In this document: piece after piece, positions 21,685-34,449 of the stretch | Position numbering within the stretch: position 1 is the stretch's first letter | How the letters are laid out: every line of letters begins with the position of its first letter | From: Dipteronia dyeriana | Lineage: Eukaryota; Streptophyta; Magnoliopsida; Sapindales; Sapindaceae | Direction: 5' to 3' | Assembly (NCBI GenBank): GCA_032871835.1 | Contig: CM065299.1 | Coordinates: forward strand, 6,109,001-6,173,000 | DNA length: 64,000 bases | Notes under the pieces: generated by a model | Told to the model about the DNA's origin: nothing | The model's input: the letters and a program-made list of their open reading frames with translations, nothing else | Databases searched by the model: none | Program-made: the position numbers and the translations under genes

Positions 21685-22658
21685 CGTGGATTAAACCCAG
21701 ATAAATATAAACTAGAGTGACTAAAATTTTAATATCCCTTAGTGTTATGGATGGTAATATCCATACCCATTTAATATTTAATATTTATATTGTTTTAAAC
21801 TATCTATTTTATATTTATATGATCTTAAGTTTAAATAATTAATTATAAACTTCAAAACTTCTTAAAAAATTAATTATAATAAATTAATAAACAATCAAAT
21901 ATAGTAAGGGTATGAATACATCTCCTAGCAGCTTAAAAAAATAGCAATATATTTTCACACACACGCGCATACACACACACACTCACATATATATATATAT
22001 AACAAATGAATAATTTTAGTATGTAAATTTTTTAATAATTAATTTATAAAACAAGAAAATATAATGGTGACTGAAAACTGAAAACTGATTAACATGTTTG
22101 GTTTTTTCTCTAAAAATTGAATATATATATTGTAAAAGATAGTCATAAATATCAATGATTTTTTTAAAACATAGTTGTATATATAAGATAATTCCATATT
22201 GAAAATCTCTGGACCCTTTATACTATGTCGTTCTATATCATCCCTTTCATAAGGTTTCAATATTCGAGATATTTCTAAAAGTAAATTGGATCACCATTAT
22301 AAGAAGATTTGATTTTAAAATTATATTTGATATTTTTAATATATAAATTGGATGTGTTAATAATTTAAGGGGGTTTATAAATAAAATGTATTAAAATGAA
22401 TATATTTATTTTAATAAGGGTACTATTGGAATAAAGATGGATACTTATAGTAATATCTATTTTTTAAATTGCAGATATGTGTGTATTTATAAAAATAGGT
22501 GTACTAATTTATTTTATAGATGACAATATCCGTATCCATTTAATATTTGTATTGTATTAAACTATCAATATACTATTTACATGATTTTATTTTACAAGAC
22601 TTATAAATCTAGAGATTTTATCTTTTCATTCTAATTTTACCTTTACATATTAATTTTC
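21685..22658. other. AT-rich non-coding stretch with a CA/TA microsatellite
   Basis: A CA-rich run followed by (TA)n lies at about 21957-22002. No gene seen. Confidence 0.4.
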
Positions 22659-22661
22659 TAA

Positions 22662-23012
22662 GAGCATCTCCAGTAGCCTCCCTTGAAGACATCTCTTAGT
22701 TTAATTAAGGGAGTAAATGTATTTTTACAGTTTCAACAGATCCCTAAATAGCTCCCTTAATTGTGTTCTGATGGAGTTCACTCCTTTAATTAAAGGGTGT
22801 TTTCAGACCCCTTTTAGTGGACTCCACGAATTAAGATTATTAAAGGGCCAAACAATATCTAATATTTATCAAACACAATAGCTAACATTTAAATAATAAT
22901 AAAAAATTATTAAATGTAGTATTGTTGGAGCACATACTGCCTTAACGGCCCCTTACAATAACATACACCCTTAAATAAGAGAGTCTCAAAGGGGAGACTG
23001 TTTGAGATGCTC
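22662..23012. mobile_element. Tourist-like MITE (351 bp)
   Basis: Left end GAGCATCTCCAGTAG and right end GTTTGAGATGCTC form terminal inverted repeats, flanked by TAA (22659-22661 and 23013-23015). This TWA duplication and terminus are typical of PIF/Harbinger-derived MITEs. Confidence 0.8.
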
Positions 23013-23015
23013 TAA

Positions 23016-23872
23016 AGACACTCAATCCTAAAAACTTAAATTTTTTAAAATTTCTAAAGACAATCCATTTTATTTTAAAATTACCCCTTTTATCTTCTAA
23101 CACTTATCTATTGTGGTTGGCCTTGTTAATGACATATATTGCCATGAATCTGAAATTGACCTGGTTATTGATGAAATCTACTATCTGATGCAATGGTTGC
23201 CCGAGTGTGGTTTAAATTCTGTCTCTAAAAAGAGCTACTTTTGTAGCCCATAACTATACAGGGTTTCTCTAGTAACTCTCTACTAACGATGATCATTTTG
23301 GACTACAGGATTTCCCTTATTACATCCAGAAGTTCATACTTATGGATGCCCTTGGTTGTACTTAATTTTTGTTTTATAAAGCTTTTTCATGTTATATAAA
23401 AAAATAAAAAAATAACTCCTGTTTTCAAAACATTCCATTGTAAAACCCTAAATTTTAAAAATATTAACAGAATTTAACCTGTAAGTTGTAAATACTGTTA
23501 TTATGGCTTCCGTAAACATTTTTATGGCTTTAATATTTTTGGTTTTTAAAAAATTTATTACTTATATACATTTTGTTATTCTAATGTTATTTTATGAGAC
23601 TTATAAATCTATTGAAATAATATATTCAATAATTATGAATACCCCAAATTGATATACTAAAACTCATTATCTTCAAGAGTTTTGGGTTTTGATTTTTTTT
23701 TTCCAAATTGCAAATTAAATATTTGGTATTAACAAATTCCAATTACAAATCGATATAAATTTTACAATAATAATTTTAAAAATCAATTATAAATTTATAT
23801 AATTAATAATAAACTTCAAAACTTATTTACCCAAAAAAAAGTTCAAAATTTCTTAAAAACAAAATTTTAATA
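23016..23872. other. AT-rich non-coding stretch
   Basis: No supported gene. The text at 23100-23360 has the look of a decayed Copia reverse transcriptase/RNase H remnant, but I could not support a protein alignment. Confidence 0.3.
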
Positions 23873-26800
23873 AAAGTGGTTTCCAAAAAATAAAAGTTGT
23901 TCCCTTTGTTAACGTTAAAGTGGTTTTTAAAAAATAAAAGTTGTTCCCTTTGATAACGTTGAGTGGTTCCCGGGAGCAACTCTAACGTTGGTTACAACAA
24001 AAAAAGTGGTATCCAAGAACTTCGAAGTTGTTCCCAATGAGAAGTTGCTCCCGGGAAAACTTTCACGTTATTAATAATGTTAGAGTGGTTTCCAAAAAAA
24101 AGGTTGTTCCCTTTGTTAACGTTGACTGATTCCCGGAAGCAACTCTAACGTTGGTTACAACGTAAAAGTGGTTTCTAAGAACGTTGAAGTTATTCTCAAC
24201 GAGAAGTTTCTCCTGGGAAAAACTTTCACGTTATTGATAACGTTACAGTGGTTTCCAAAAATGAAAATTTATTCCCTTTGTTAAAGTTGACTCGTTCCCG
24301 GGAGCAACTTTAACGTTGGTTACAACGTAAAAGTGGTTTCCAAGAACGTCAAAGTTGTTCCCAACGAGAAGTTGTTCCCAACGAGAAGTTGCTATCAGGA
24401 ACAACTTTCACGTTATTGATAATGTTAGAGTGGTTTCCAAAAAAAAAAGTTGTTCCCTTTGTTAACGTTGACTGGTTTCCGGGAGCAACTCTAACGTTAG
24501 TTACAACATAAAAGAGGTTTCCAAGAACGTCGAAGTTGTTCCCAACGAGAAGTTGCTTCCGGGAACAACTTTCACGTTATTGATAACGTTAGAGTGGTTT
24601 CGAAAAAAAAGTTGTTCCCTTTGTTAACATTGACTGGTTCCTGAGAGCAACTCTAATGTTGGTTAAAACGTAAAAGTGGTTTCCAAGAACGTTGAAGTTT
24701 TTCCCAGTGAGAAGTTGCTCCCGTCGAAGTTGTTTCCAATGAGAAGTTGCTCCCGGGAACAACTTTCACGTTATTGATAACATTAGAATTGTTTCAAAAA
24801 AAAAAAGTTGTTCCATTTGTTAACGTTGACTAGTTCCCGGAAGCAACTCTAACGTTCGTTACAACGTAAAATTGGTTTCTAAGAACGTCGAAGTTGTTCC
24901 CAACGAGATGTTGTTCCCAGGAACAACTTTCATGTTATTGATAACGTTAGAGTGGTTTTAAAAAAAAAGTTGTTTCCTTTGTTAACGTTGACTGGTTCCC
25001 GGGAGCAACTCTAACATTGGTTAAAACGTAAAAGTAGTCTCCAAGAACATCAGAGTTGTTCCCAACGAGATGTTGCTCCCGGGAACAACTTTCACGTTAT
25101 TGATAACGTTAAAGTGGTTTCCAAAAAAAAAAAGTTGTTCCCTTTGTTAACGTTGACTGGTTCCCGAGAGCAACTCTAACGTTGGCTACAATGTAAAAGT
25201 GGCATCCAAGAACGTCGAAGTTGTTCCCTTTATTAACGTTGACTGGTTCCCGAGAGCAACTCTAACGTTGATTACAATGTAAAAGTAGTTTCCAAGAACG
25301 TCCAAGTTGTTCCCAACGAGATGTTGTTCCCGAGAACAACTTTCACGTTATTGATAACGTGAGAGTGGTTTCAAAAAATAAAAAGTCGTTCCCTTTGTTA
25401 ACGTTGACTGGTTTCCAGGAACAACTTTAACGTTGGTTAAAACGTAAAAGAGGTTTCCAAGAATGTCGAAGTTGTTTCCAATGAGAAGTTGCTCCGGGTA
25501 ACAACTTTCAAGTTATTGATAACATTATAGTGGTTTCCGAAAAAAAAGAGTTGTTCCCTTTGTTAACTGGTTCCCGATAGCAACTTTAACGTTGGTTACA
25601 ACGTAAAAGTGGTTTCCAAGAACGTCGAAGTTGTTCCCAACGAGAAGTTGCGCCCCGAAACAACTTTCACGTTATTGATAACGTTAGAGTGGTTTCCAAA
25701 AAAAAGGTTGTTCCCTTTGTTAACGTTGACTGATTCCTGGTGGCAACTCTAACATTTGTTACAACGTAAAAGTGGTTTCCAAGAACGTCAAAGTTATTAA
25801 AAGTTGTTCCCAACGAGAAGTTGCACCCAGGAATAACTTTCACGTTATTGATAACGTTAGAGTGGTTCCCAAAAAAAGAGTTGTTCCCTTTGTTAACGTT
25901 GACTGGTTCCCGGGAGTAACTTTAACGTTCGTTACAACGTAAAAGTGGTTTCCAAGAACGTCGAAGTTATTCCTAACGAAAAGTTGCTCCCGGAAACAAC
26001 TTTCATGTTATTGATAACGTTAGAGAGGTTTTGAAAAAAAAAAGTTGTTCTCTTTGTTAACGTTGATGGGTTTCTGGGAGCAACTTTATCGTTGGTTACA
26101 ACGTAAAAGTGGTTTCCAAGAACGTTGAAGTTGTTCCTAACGAGAAGTTGCTCCCGTCGAAGTTGTTCCCGTCGAAGTTGTTCCCAACGAGAATTGCTCC
26201 CAGGAACAACTTTCACGTTATTGATAACGTTAGAGTTGTTTTAAGAAAAAAAGTTGTTCCATTTGTTAACGTTGACTGGTTCCCGGGAGCAACTCTAACG
26301 TTCGTTACAACTTAAAAGTGGTTTCCAAGAACGTCGAAGTTGTTGCTAATGAGATGTTGTTCCCGGGAACAACTTTTACGTTATTGATAACGTTAGAGTG
26401 GTTTCCAAAAAAAAAAAGTTGTTCCTCTCATAACTTTGAATGGTTCCCGGGAGACACTCTAACGTTGGTTACAACGTAAGAGTGGTTCTAAGAACGTCGA
26501 ATTTGTTCCCAACGAGAAGTTGCTACTGGGAACAACTTTCATGTTATTGATAACGTTAGAGTGGTTTCTAAAAAAAAGTTGTTCCCCTTTGTTAACGTTG
26601 ACTGGTGTACGGGAGCAAATCAAACGTTGGTTACAAAGTAAAAGAGGTTTCTAAGAACGTCGAATATGTTCCTAATGAGAAGTTGCTCTCGGGATCAACT
26701 TTAACGTTATTGATAACGTTAGAGTGGTTTCTAAAAAAAAAAAGTTGTTCCCTTTGTTAACTTCGACTTGTTCCCGGGAGCAACTCTAATGTTGGTTACA

Positions 26801-29800
26801 ACGTAAAAAAGGTTTCCAATAACTTCGAAGTTGTTCCTAACGAGAAGTTGCTCTCGGGAACATCTTTCACGATATTGATAACGTTAGAGTGGTTTTCAAA
26901 AAAAAAGTTGTTCCCTTTGTTAACGTTGACTGGTTACCAAGAGCAACTCCAACTTTCATTACGATGAAAAAGTGGTTTCCAAGAACGTCAAAGTTGTTTC
27001 CAACGAGATATTGTTCCCGGGAACAACATTCACGTTATTGATAACGTTAGAGTGGTTATAAAAAAAAAATTGTTTCCTTTGTTAACGTTGACCGGTTCCC
27101 AGGAGCAACTCTATCATTAGTTACAACGTAAAAATGGTCTCCAAGAACGTCAAAGTTATTCCCGACGAGAAGTTACTCCCGACGAGAAGTTACTCCCGGG
27201 AACAACTTTCACGTTATTGATAACGTTAGAGTGGTTTCCAAAAAAAAAAGTTGTTCCCTTTTTTAACGTTAATTGGTTCCCGAGAGCAATTTTAACGTTG
27301 GTTATAATGTAAAAATGGTTTCCAAGAACGTCGAAATTGTTCCCAACATGAAGTTGCTCCCGGGACCAACTTTCACATTACTGATAACGTTAGAGTGGTT
27401 TCAACAAAAAAAAAAGTTATTCCTTTTGTTAACGTTGACTGGTTCCCGGAAGCAACTCTAATGTTGGTTACAACGTAAAAGTGGTTTCCAAGAACGTCGA
27501 AGTTGTTCCCAACATGAAGTTGCTACTGGGAACAACTTTCACGTTATTGATAACTTTAGATTGGTTTCAAAAAAAAAAAAATTGTTCCCTTTGTTAACGT
27601 TGACTTGTTTCTGGGAGCAACTCTAACGTTGGTTACAACGTAAAAGAGGTTTCCAAGATTGTCGAAGTTTTTCCCAATGAGAAGTTGCTCCCGGGAACAA
27701 CTTTCAAGTTATTGATAACGTTAGAGTGGTTTCCAAAAAAAAAGTTGTTCCCTTTGTCAACGTTGACTGGTTCCCGGGAGCAACTCTAACGTTTGTTACA
27801 ACCCTAAAGTGGTTTCTAAGAACATCGAAGTTTTTCCCAACGAAAAGTTGCTCCCCGGAATAACTTTCACGTTATTGATAACGTTAGAGTGGTTTCCAAA
27901 AAAAAAGTTGTTCCCTTTTTTTAACATTGACTGGTTCCCTAGAGCAACTCTAATGTTGGTTACAACGTTAAAGTGATTTGCGAGAACGTCGAAGTTGTTT
28001 CCAACGAGATGTTGCTCCCGGGAACAACTCTCACATTATTGATAACGTTAGAGTGGTTTCCAAAAAAAAAAAAAATGTTCCCATTGTTAACGTTGACTGG
28101 TTCTCGGGAGCAACTATAACGTTGGTTACAACGTAAAAGTGGTTTCCGAGAATGTCGAAGTTGTTCCCAGGAAAAACTTTCACGTTATTGATAACGTTAG
28201 AGTGGTTTTAAAAAAAAAGTCGTTTTCTTTGTTAACGTTGACTGGTTCCCAGGAGCAACTCTATTATTAGTTACAATGTAAAAATGGTCTCCAAGAACGT
28301 CAAAGTTATTCCCAACGAGAAGTTGCTCCCGGGAACAACTTTCACGTCATTGATAACGTTAGAGTGGTTTCAAAAAAAAAATTGTTCCCTTTGTTAACGT
28401 TAATTGGTTCCCGAGAACAACTTTAACGTTGGTTACAATGTAAAAATGGTTTCCAAGAACGTCAAAATTGTTCCCAACATGAAGTTGCTCCCGGAAACAA
28501 CTTTCACATTATCGAAAACGTTAGAGTGGTTTCCACAAAAAAAGTTGTTCCCTTTGTTAACATTGACTGGTTCACGGGAACAACTCCAACGTTTGTTACG
28601 ACGTGAAAGTGGTTTCCAAGAAAGTCGAAGTTGTTCCCAACGAGATGTTGTTCTCGGGAACAACTTTCACGTTATTGATAACGTTAGAGTGGTTTCCAAA
28701 AAAAAAGTTGTTTCCTTTGTTAACGTTGACTGGTTCCCGGAGCAACTCTAACATTGGTTACAACATAAAAGTGGTCTCCAAGAACGTCAAAGTTGTTCCC
28801 AACGAGAAGTTGTTTCTGAGAACAACTTTCACGTTATTGATAACGTTAGACTGGTTTCGAAAAAAAAAGTTGTTCCCTTTGTTAACATTGACTGATTCCT
28901 GAGAGCAACTCTAACGTTGGTTACAATGTAAAAATGGTTTCCAAGAACGTTGAAGTTGTTCCCAACAAAAAGTTGCACCCGGGAACAACTTTCACGTTAT
29001 TGATAACGTTATAGTGGTTTCCACAAAAAAAAAGTTGTTCCTTTTGTTAACGTTGACTGATTCTCGGAAGCAACTCTAACGTTGGTTACAACGTAAAAGT
29101 GGTTTCCAAGAACGTCGAAGTTGTGTCCAACGAGAAATTGCCACCGGGAATAATTTTCACGTTATTGATAACGTTAGAGTAGTTTCCAAAAAAAAAAGTT
29201 GTTCCCTTTGTTAACGTTGACTTGTTTTCAGGAGCAACTCTAACTTTGGTTACAACGTAAAAGAGGTTTCAAAGAAAGTCGAAGTTTTTTCCAACGAGAA
29301 GTTGCTCCCGGGAACAACTTTCACGTTATTGATAACGTTAGAGTGGTTTCCAAAAAAAAAAAATTGTTCCCTTTTTTAAAGTTGACTGGTTCCCGGGAGT
29401 AACTCTAACGTTGGTTACAACCTAAAAGTGGTTTCCAAGAACGTCGAAGTTTTTTCCAATAAGAAGTTTCTCCTTTGAACAACTTTCACGTTATTGATAA
29501 CGTTATAGTGGTTTCCAAAAAAAAAAAGTTTTTCTTTTTGTTAACGTTGACTGGTTCCCTGAAGCGACTTTAACATTGGTTACAACGTAACAGTGGTTTC
29601 CAAGAACGTCGAAGTTGTTCCCGGGAACAACTTTCACGTTATTGATAACGTTAAAGTGGTTTAAAAAAAAAGTTCTTTCCTTTGTTAACGTTGATTGGTT
29701 CCCGGGAGCAACTCTAACATTTGTTACAACGTAAAAGTGGTTTCAAAGAACATCGAAGTTGTTCCCAATGAGAAGTTACTCTTGAGAACAACTTTCACGT

Positions 29801-30235
29801 TATTGATAACGTTAAAGTGGTTTCCAAAAAAAAAAAGTTGTTTCCTTATTAACATTAACTGGTTTCCGGTAGCAATTTTAACATTGGTTACAGCGTAAAA
29901 GTGGTTTCCAAGAACGTCGAAGTTGTTCCCGAGAACAACTTTCACGTTATTGATATCGTTATAGTGGTTTCAAAAAAAAAAAGTTGTTCCCTTTGTTAAC
30001 GTTGACTGGTTCCCGTGAGCAACTCTAATGTTTATTACAACGTAAAAGTGGTTTCCAAGAACGTCGAAGTTGTTCTCAACCAGAAGTTGCACTCGGGAAC
30101 AACTTTCACGTTATTGATAACGTTAGAGTGGTTCTAAAAAAAAAAGTTGTCCTTTTGTTAACGTTGACTGGTTCCCGGAAGCAACTCTAACGTTCGTTAC
30201 AACGTAAAAGTGGTTTCCATGAATCTTGAAGTTGT
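23873..30235. repeat. Satellite array, unit about 165 bp, about 38 copies
   Basis: A 163-167-bp unit is repeated head to tail for 6.4 kb. Each unit has, in order: an A-run of 7-13 bases; GTTGTTCCCTTTGTTAACG; GGTTCCCGGGAGCAACTC; GGTTACAACGTAAAAGTGG; TTTCCAAGAACGTCGAAG; GAGAAGTTGCTCCCGGGAAC; CACGTTATTGATAACG; then TTAGAGTGG. Units differ by scattered substitutions and small internal duplications (about 24351-24390 and 26150-26185) or deletions (about 29600 and 29920). The array ends abruptly in AT-rich DNA at 30235. Open frames in the array arise because its unit length is often a multiple of three, and they are not genes. Confidence 0.95.
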
Positions 30236-30793
30236 TCCTAGAAACTATTTTTATTTTTACTTCTCAGTCAAATATAAACAATTATACATATTTACACTCT
30301 AAAGTGTATTCATATATTTTATACTTAAATTAATATATACATTTTCAAAATGTTTGCAATTTATTAATATATTATGAATGATTATTTATTTTCACAATTT
30401 TAATCTTATTATTTATTATAAATTTAATTTTATTGCATATTATTAACATTTTAATTCTATTTTCAAAATTTCAAATTTTCAAATAATAAATGTAATCATA
30501 TTTTTTATTCATATTATACTACAAATATTTACAATTCTATATTTAATATAATTTTATTATTTATTAACTTTATATTAATAGTTTTCAATTTTTTTATATT
30601 TAATATGGTTTTATTCAATTAATATTTAATTATAATATATAATTTAATATATTAATAATATAAAAAATAATTATATATAAAAAACATTTTGGGAGAAACC
30701 GGTTGCAACCGGTTGTCCCAATTCCAAAACAAATTGCCATGATACTTACCACTTTTAGGGGAGGTATACAAGCCAAGTCCCGTTTAAGTTACT
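30236..30793. other. Very AT-rich non-coding stretch
   Basis: It consists mostly of A/T words, with one near-palindromic AACCGGTTGCAACCGGTT near 30697-30714. No gene seen. Confidence 0.4.
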
Positions 30794-30796
30794 TAA

Positions 30797-31098
30797 GGGT
30801 GCGTTTGGTACGTGGGACGAGACGGGACAGGACGTGACAACTTTCTCTTGTCCCACGTTTGGCACGCCATTAGTATGGACGGGACAGGACGGGATGGAAC
30901 AAGGTGGGACAAAATCCATAAAATCCTGTCCCACCTTAGACCCTCGGCCAGACTTGTCCCATGCGTGGGACAAGTCTGGAAAAGACATTTTTACCCTCAA
31001 ATATTGTAAAAATTACAAAAATACCAATTATAAAATAAAACTCAACCCTTCATTCTCTCTCATTCTCACGCCTCTCTCTCTCTGTGTTCATTCTCATG

Positions 31099-31133
<35 letters not shown>

Positions 31134-32357
31134 ATTCTCTCTTCTTTGGCCGACGACGAGAAGCAGAGATCTCATTCTCTCCCGTCGAACCAGGGCTGTA
31201 ATTTGAGGTATTGACTGAAAGTAGGGCCGTCGAATCGGTGCGCTCGTACACCGCCGAACCAAGGCCGCCGAGATTGTTCTAGGTTTTATTGAAGCTGGAT
31301 TCGGTGTTGATGGTTGGGTTTGTTTGATTTGGTGGTGGTTATGATGGTGGATGGAACTGGATTTGGTGTTGACGATGATTGAGGGGTGTTGACGATGTGG
31401 TTTCAGTTTTTAGCGATTTTTGAAGATGTGGTTTCAGTTTTTAGCGATTTTTGAAGATCTGGGTTTCAGTTTGATTTAAGGGTGTTGGCGATCTGGGTTT
31501 AATTTTTTGGTGATCTGGGTTTTAGTTTTTGGAGAATTTGTTGATTTGTTGTCGTTTTTTGATTTTTTGATTTGGCGATCTGGGTTTTAATTTTTTGGTT
31601 GAACCTAGTTTTTGATTTGTTTGATTTGTTTGAATTGGAGCATTTTTTTCTAGATGAACATGACTGGATTTGGTTGTGAACGGTGGTCTGGTTTGGTCGA
31701 CGATGATGGTGGTTTGGTGTTGACTGGGTTTGGTTTGATTTCTGGGTTTGGTCGGATTGAAGCTGGATTTCTGGGTTTGGTTCGAATTGTTTTCATATTT
31801 GTTTTCAATTTATTGGTGTTTTGGTGTTGACTGGGTGGAATTGATTTGTTGGTGGTTTGTAAGAACATATTAATTGATTAAGAACATATTAATTTGTATT
31901 GTGAAATTGATTTGTGGAATTAATTGATTTCAGAACAGATTATGGATAATGGAGGTTGAAGATGAAAAAAACAATGGAAAGATCCGGGGAAAAACTCCAA
32001 AAAAAAAAATATTTATTTTTATTTCTTCATTATTTTCTAATTTTTATAAGTCCATCAAATAAATAAATTACATACAATTCTCTATGAAATCCAACCAACT
32101 CTACATAAAAATAATTTTCAATTACAATATTATTATTAATGTTAAATATGATATACAAAAATATTTATTTAATAAAATCAAATAAGTACTGAGGATATTC
32201 TGGTAATTTGAATCACTTGTTCTGTCCTATTCCAGTCATACAAAACATATAATAGTACAGTCCATAATTCTGTTCCAGGTATTCCAAACAACAACTGTCA
32301 TATCCCGTCCCTTCCCGTCCTGTCCCGTCCTGTCCCATCTGGGTGTCAAACGCACCC
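30797..32357. mobile_element. Non-autonomous Tourist/Harbinger-like element (1561 bp)
   Basis: The ends GGGTGCGTTTGGTAC and GTGTCAAACGCACCC are inverted repeats, flanked by TAA (30794-30796 and 32358-32360). Both subterminal zones carry tandem GGGACAGGACGGGA-type words, in opposite orientation at the two ends. The middle has a CT microsatellite (about 31068-31140) and GGTTTGATTTGG-type low-complexity sequence. No transposase is encoded. Confidence 0.75.
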
Positions 32358-32360
32358 TAA

Positions 32361-33064
32361 ACGTTAAAGTGAAATCTTTCGGTTGATGTTGCAACAGCGG
32401 AGAAGAAACATGGTGAATCAAAATGAAGATAGAATTCGTTGACGAACACACGTTATGACTCTCGGTTACAGAGGATATGGTTTAGCGGTCTTGGTAGGAG
32501 GGAGAAAACGGTGTCGTTTTAGCATTAAGAAATGGAAAAAAAAATATTAATAAACCGTACAAAGCTTTAATTTACACGTATTGTGAAATCCTAAAAAGCT
32601 TAGCATAGATCAGAGGAGAAAGAGTCCTGATCCGCATTAGAGATGCCAGCATGCATCTCCGATGCGATCTTAAAACGTGGCATTATTTGCCACATGGCCA
32701 GATCTCAACGGATGCATATTCATGATTCACTGCTTACCTTTTTTTTTGCCTAATCTCTCATACCTTGAACATGTCTCATGTGTCAATAATTGCCCGAGAA
32801 TTGATAGACGTTTGATGACGACCGATCAATGACAACACACTATGTCATCACGAGAAAGCAATTGATTGAAGATGGAAAAACGACTGTTTTCCAGCTGTTT
32901 TCACGTTTTTCTTTATGAATAAGATTCAGTGGAGACTGGAGAGGCTTAAAAAGAGAGAGAGAGAGATTCAGTGGAGTTGTGGAGAGAATAGTAATAGTTG
33001 ATTCTGCAACATCTTCTCTCTTAAAACTTGAAGAAACTCCCTTTCTCTCCCTGTTTTCAAAACG
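32361..33064 (+). promoter_or_regulatory. Upstream region and leader of BAHD copy 1
   Basis: No gene lies here. A GA-repeat (about 32954-32970) and a CT-rich leader with an A-rich start context (TTCAAAACGATGGC) precede the ATG at 33065. I see no clear TATA box. Confidence 0.35.
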
Positions 33065-34449
33065 ATGGCAACTCCCACGAGTACCAACAAAGTTACTGAT
33101 CATTTTATGGTTGCACCACCACCTGGCTCTGTGTCAACGACCACTCTTCCACTCACTTTCTTTGACATACGTTGGTTTTTTTGTTGTCCTACGCAGCTCC
33201 TTTGCTTCTATGAATGGCCAAATTGCTCTACATTTCAATGGACACAAACTGTTCTTCCCCATCTCAAAGAATCTCTGTCTCTTACTCTCCGTCACTTCTT
33301 CCCATTTGCGGCCGATCTCACATGGCCTCCACCGCCTCAAGAGCCTTATATTCATTACCAAGAAGGCAACGGTCTTCAGGTAGTCGTCGTGGAATCCAAA
33401 GCCGATTTTAATCATCTTGTAGCCAACCATGCACGAGATTTCAAATCACTTAAATCCCTTTTCCCACAACTTCCAAGTATCAGTACTCTGTTATCGAATA
33501 CCTGTACACATGTGGTGCCTATATTGGCCATTCAATTCACTGTATTTCCAAACTCAGGCATTTCTATTGGCTTAACACTCAATCACTTGGCTGCTGATGC
33601 GACGAGCTTCTACCATTTCATTAAATGTTGGACATGGATTCATAGATCACAAACAGAGGACTTGACCTCTGTTTCGTTACCTTATTGTAAAAAGGATGTG
33701 ATCCAAGATCCATATGGAATCAAATCTATTTATTTGAAAGATATTATTTAGGACGCATTGGAGAGATTGATCCGGGCAACGTTCTCATCACTTCGGTCAT
33801 AAAGCGAGCGAAAATCGAACAGCTGAAGCATTTGGTCACAACTCAAAGCAAAGCCAACGGCGAATTATTGCAATTGCGCATGTCAACATTTGTTGTAACG
33901 TGTGCTTTTATGTGGGTAAATTTAATGAGGTTACAAGAGAGAATCAATGGTGGGTTATTAGGTGATGATATCCATTACTATTTTGTTATTGCAGCAGATT
34001 GCAGACAACAGCTTGCGTTTCCGATATCGGGAACATATTTCGGCAACTGCCTAGCACAAATTTTGGTATCGGCTAGAAGAGGAGAGCTGATGGGAGAAAG
34101 TGGAATTGCTGTTGCTGCAAAAGCTATTGCGACAAAAATCTGGGAATTCAATAAAGGAGCATTGATAGGAGCAGAGAAGTGGGTGTCAAATTCCAAGGAA
34201 ATACTTAAATATGGTCGTCTTGTTTCGGTTGCCGGGTCACCGAAATTCCGAGTCTATGACACGGATTTCGGGTGGGGCAAACCGAAAAAATACGAGTATG
34301 TTCACATTGGAGCTTATGGATCTTTCTCGTTGGTAGAGAGTAGACAGGAAGAAGGTGGAGTTGAGATTGGAGTTGTTGTTGGCCGAGATAAATTGGACTT
34401 TTTCAATGACATTTTTGAGGAAATTAGACCTCTTCAAAGCCGTATTTGA
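33065..34449 (+). pseudogene. BAHD acyltransferase copy 1 (malonyltransferase-like), full length with one frameshift
   Basis: BAHD enzymes move an acyl group from a CoA thioester, here probably malonyl- or hydroxycinnamoyl-CoA, to a sugar or hydroxyl of a phenolic or anthocyanin in the cytosol. The first frame (33065-33751) has LSLTLRHFFPFAADL and the catalytic HXXXD motif (HLAAD, residues 174-178). The second part (readable from about 33738, to the stop at 34447-34449) has VLIT.VIKRAKIEQLK, FMWVNLM, the YFGNC motif of the anthocyanin/phenolic-glucoside acyltransferase clade, and the structural DFGWG motif followed by KPKK. The combined length of about 460 residues is normal for the family. 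The only lesion seen is a shift of one base lost (or two gained) between about 33735 and 33770. It could be a real null mutation or a sequence error. Confidence 0.85.

Noticed and set aside
25932..29945. Open frames of 60-115 codons on both strands in 25.9-29.9 kb, similar to one another
   Set aside because: They are translations of the satellite whose unit is often a multiple of three. They share repeated words, have no start context or domain, and occur on both strands.
23873..30235. Regular repeats that might be read as a CRISPR-like array
   Set aside because: The unit of about 165 bp is repeated throughout with no unique spacers, there are no cas genes, and the context is a plant nuclear genome.
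30812..31262. Frames with SLSLSLSL or ERERERER tracts
   Set aside because: Produced by a CT microsatellite inside a Tourist-like element.
33134..34437. Minus frames inside BAHD copy 1
   Set aside because: Opposite the conserved BAHD frame and without similarity of their own.
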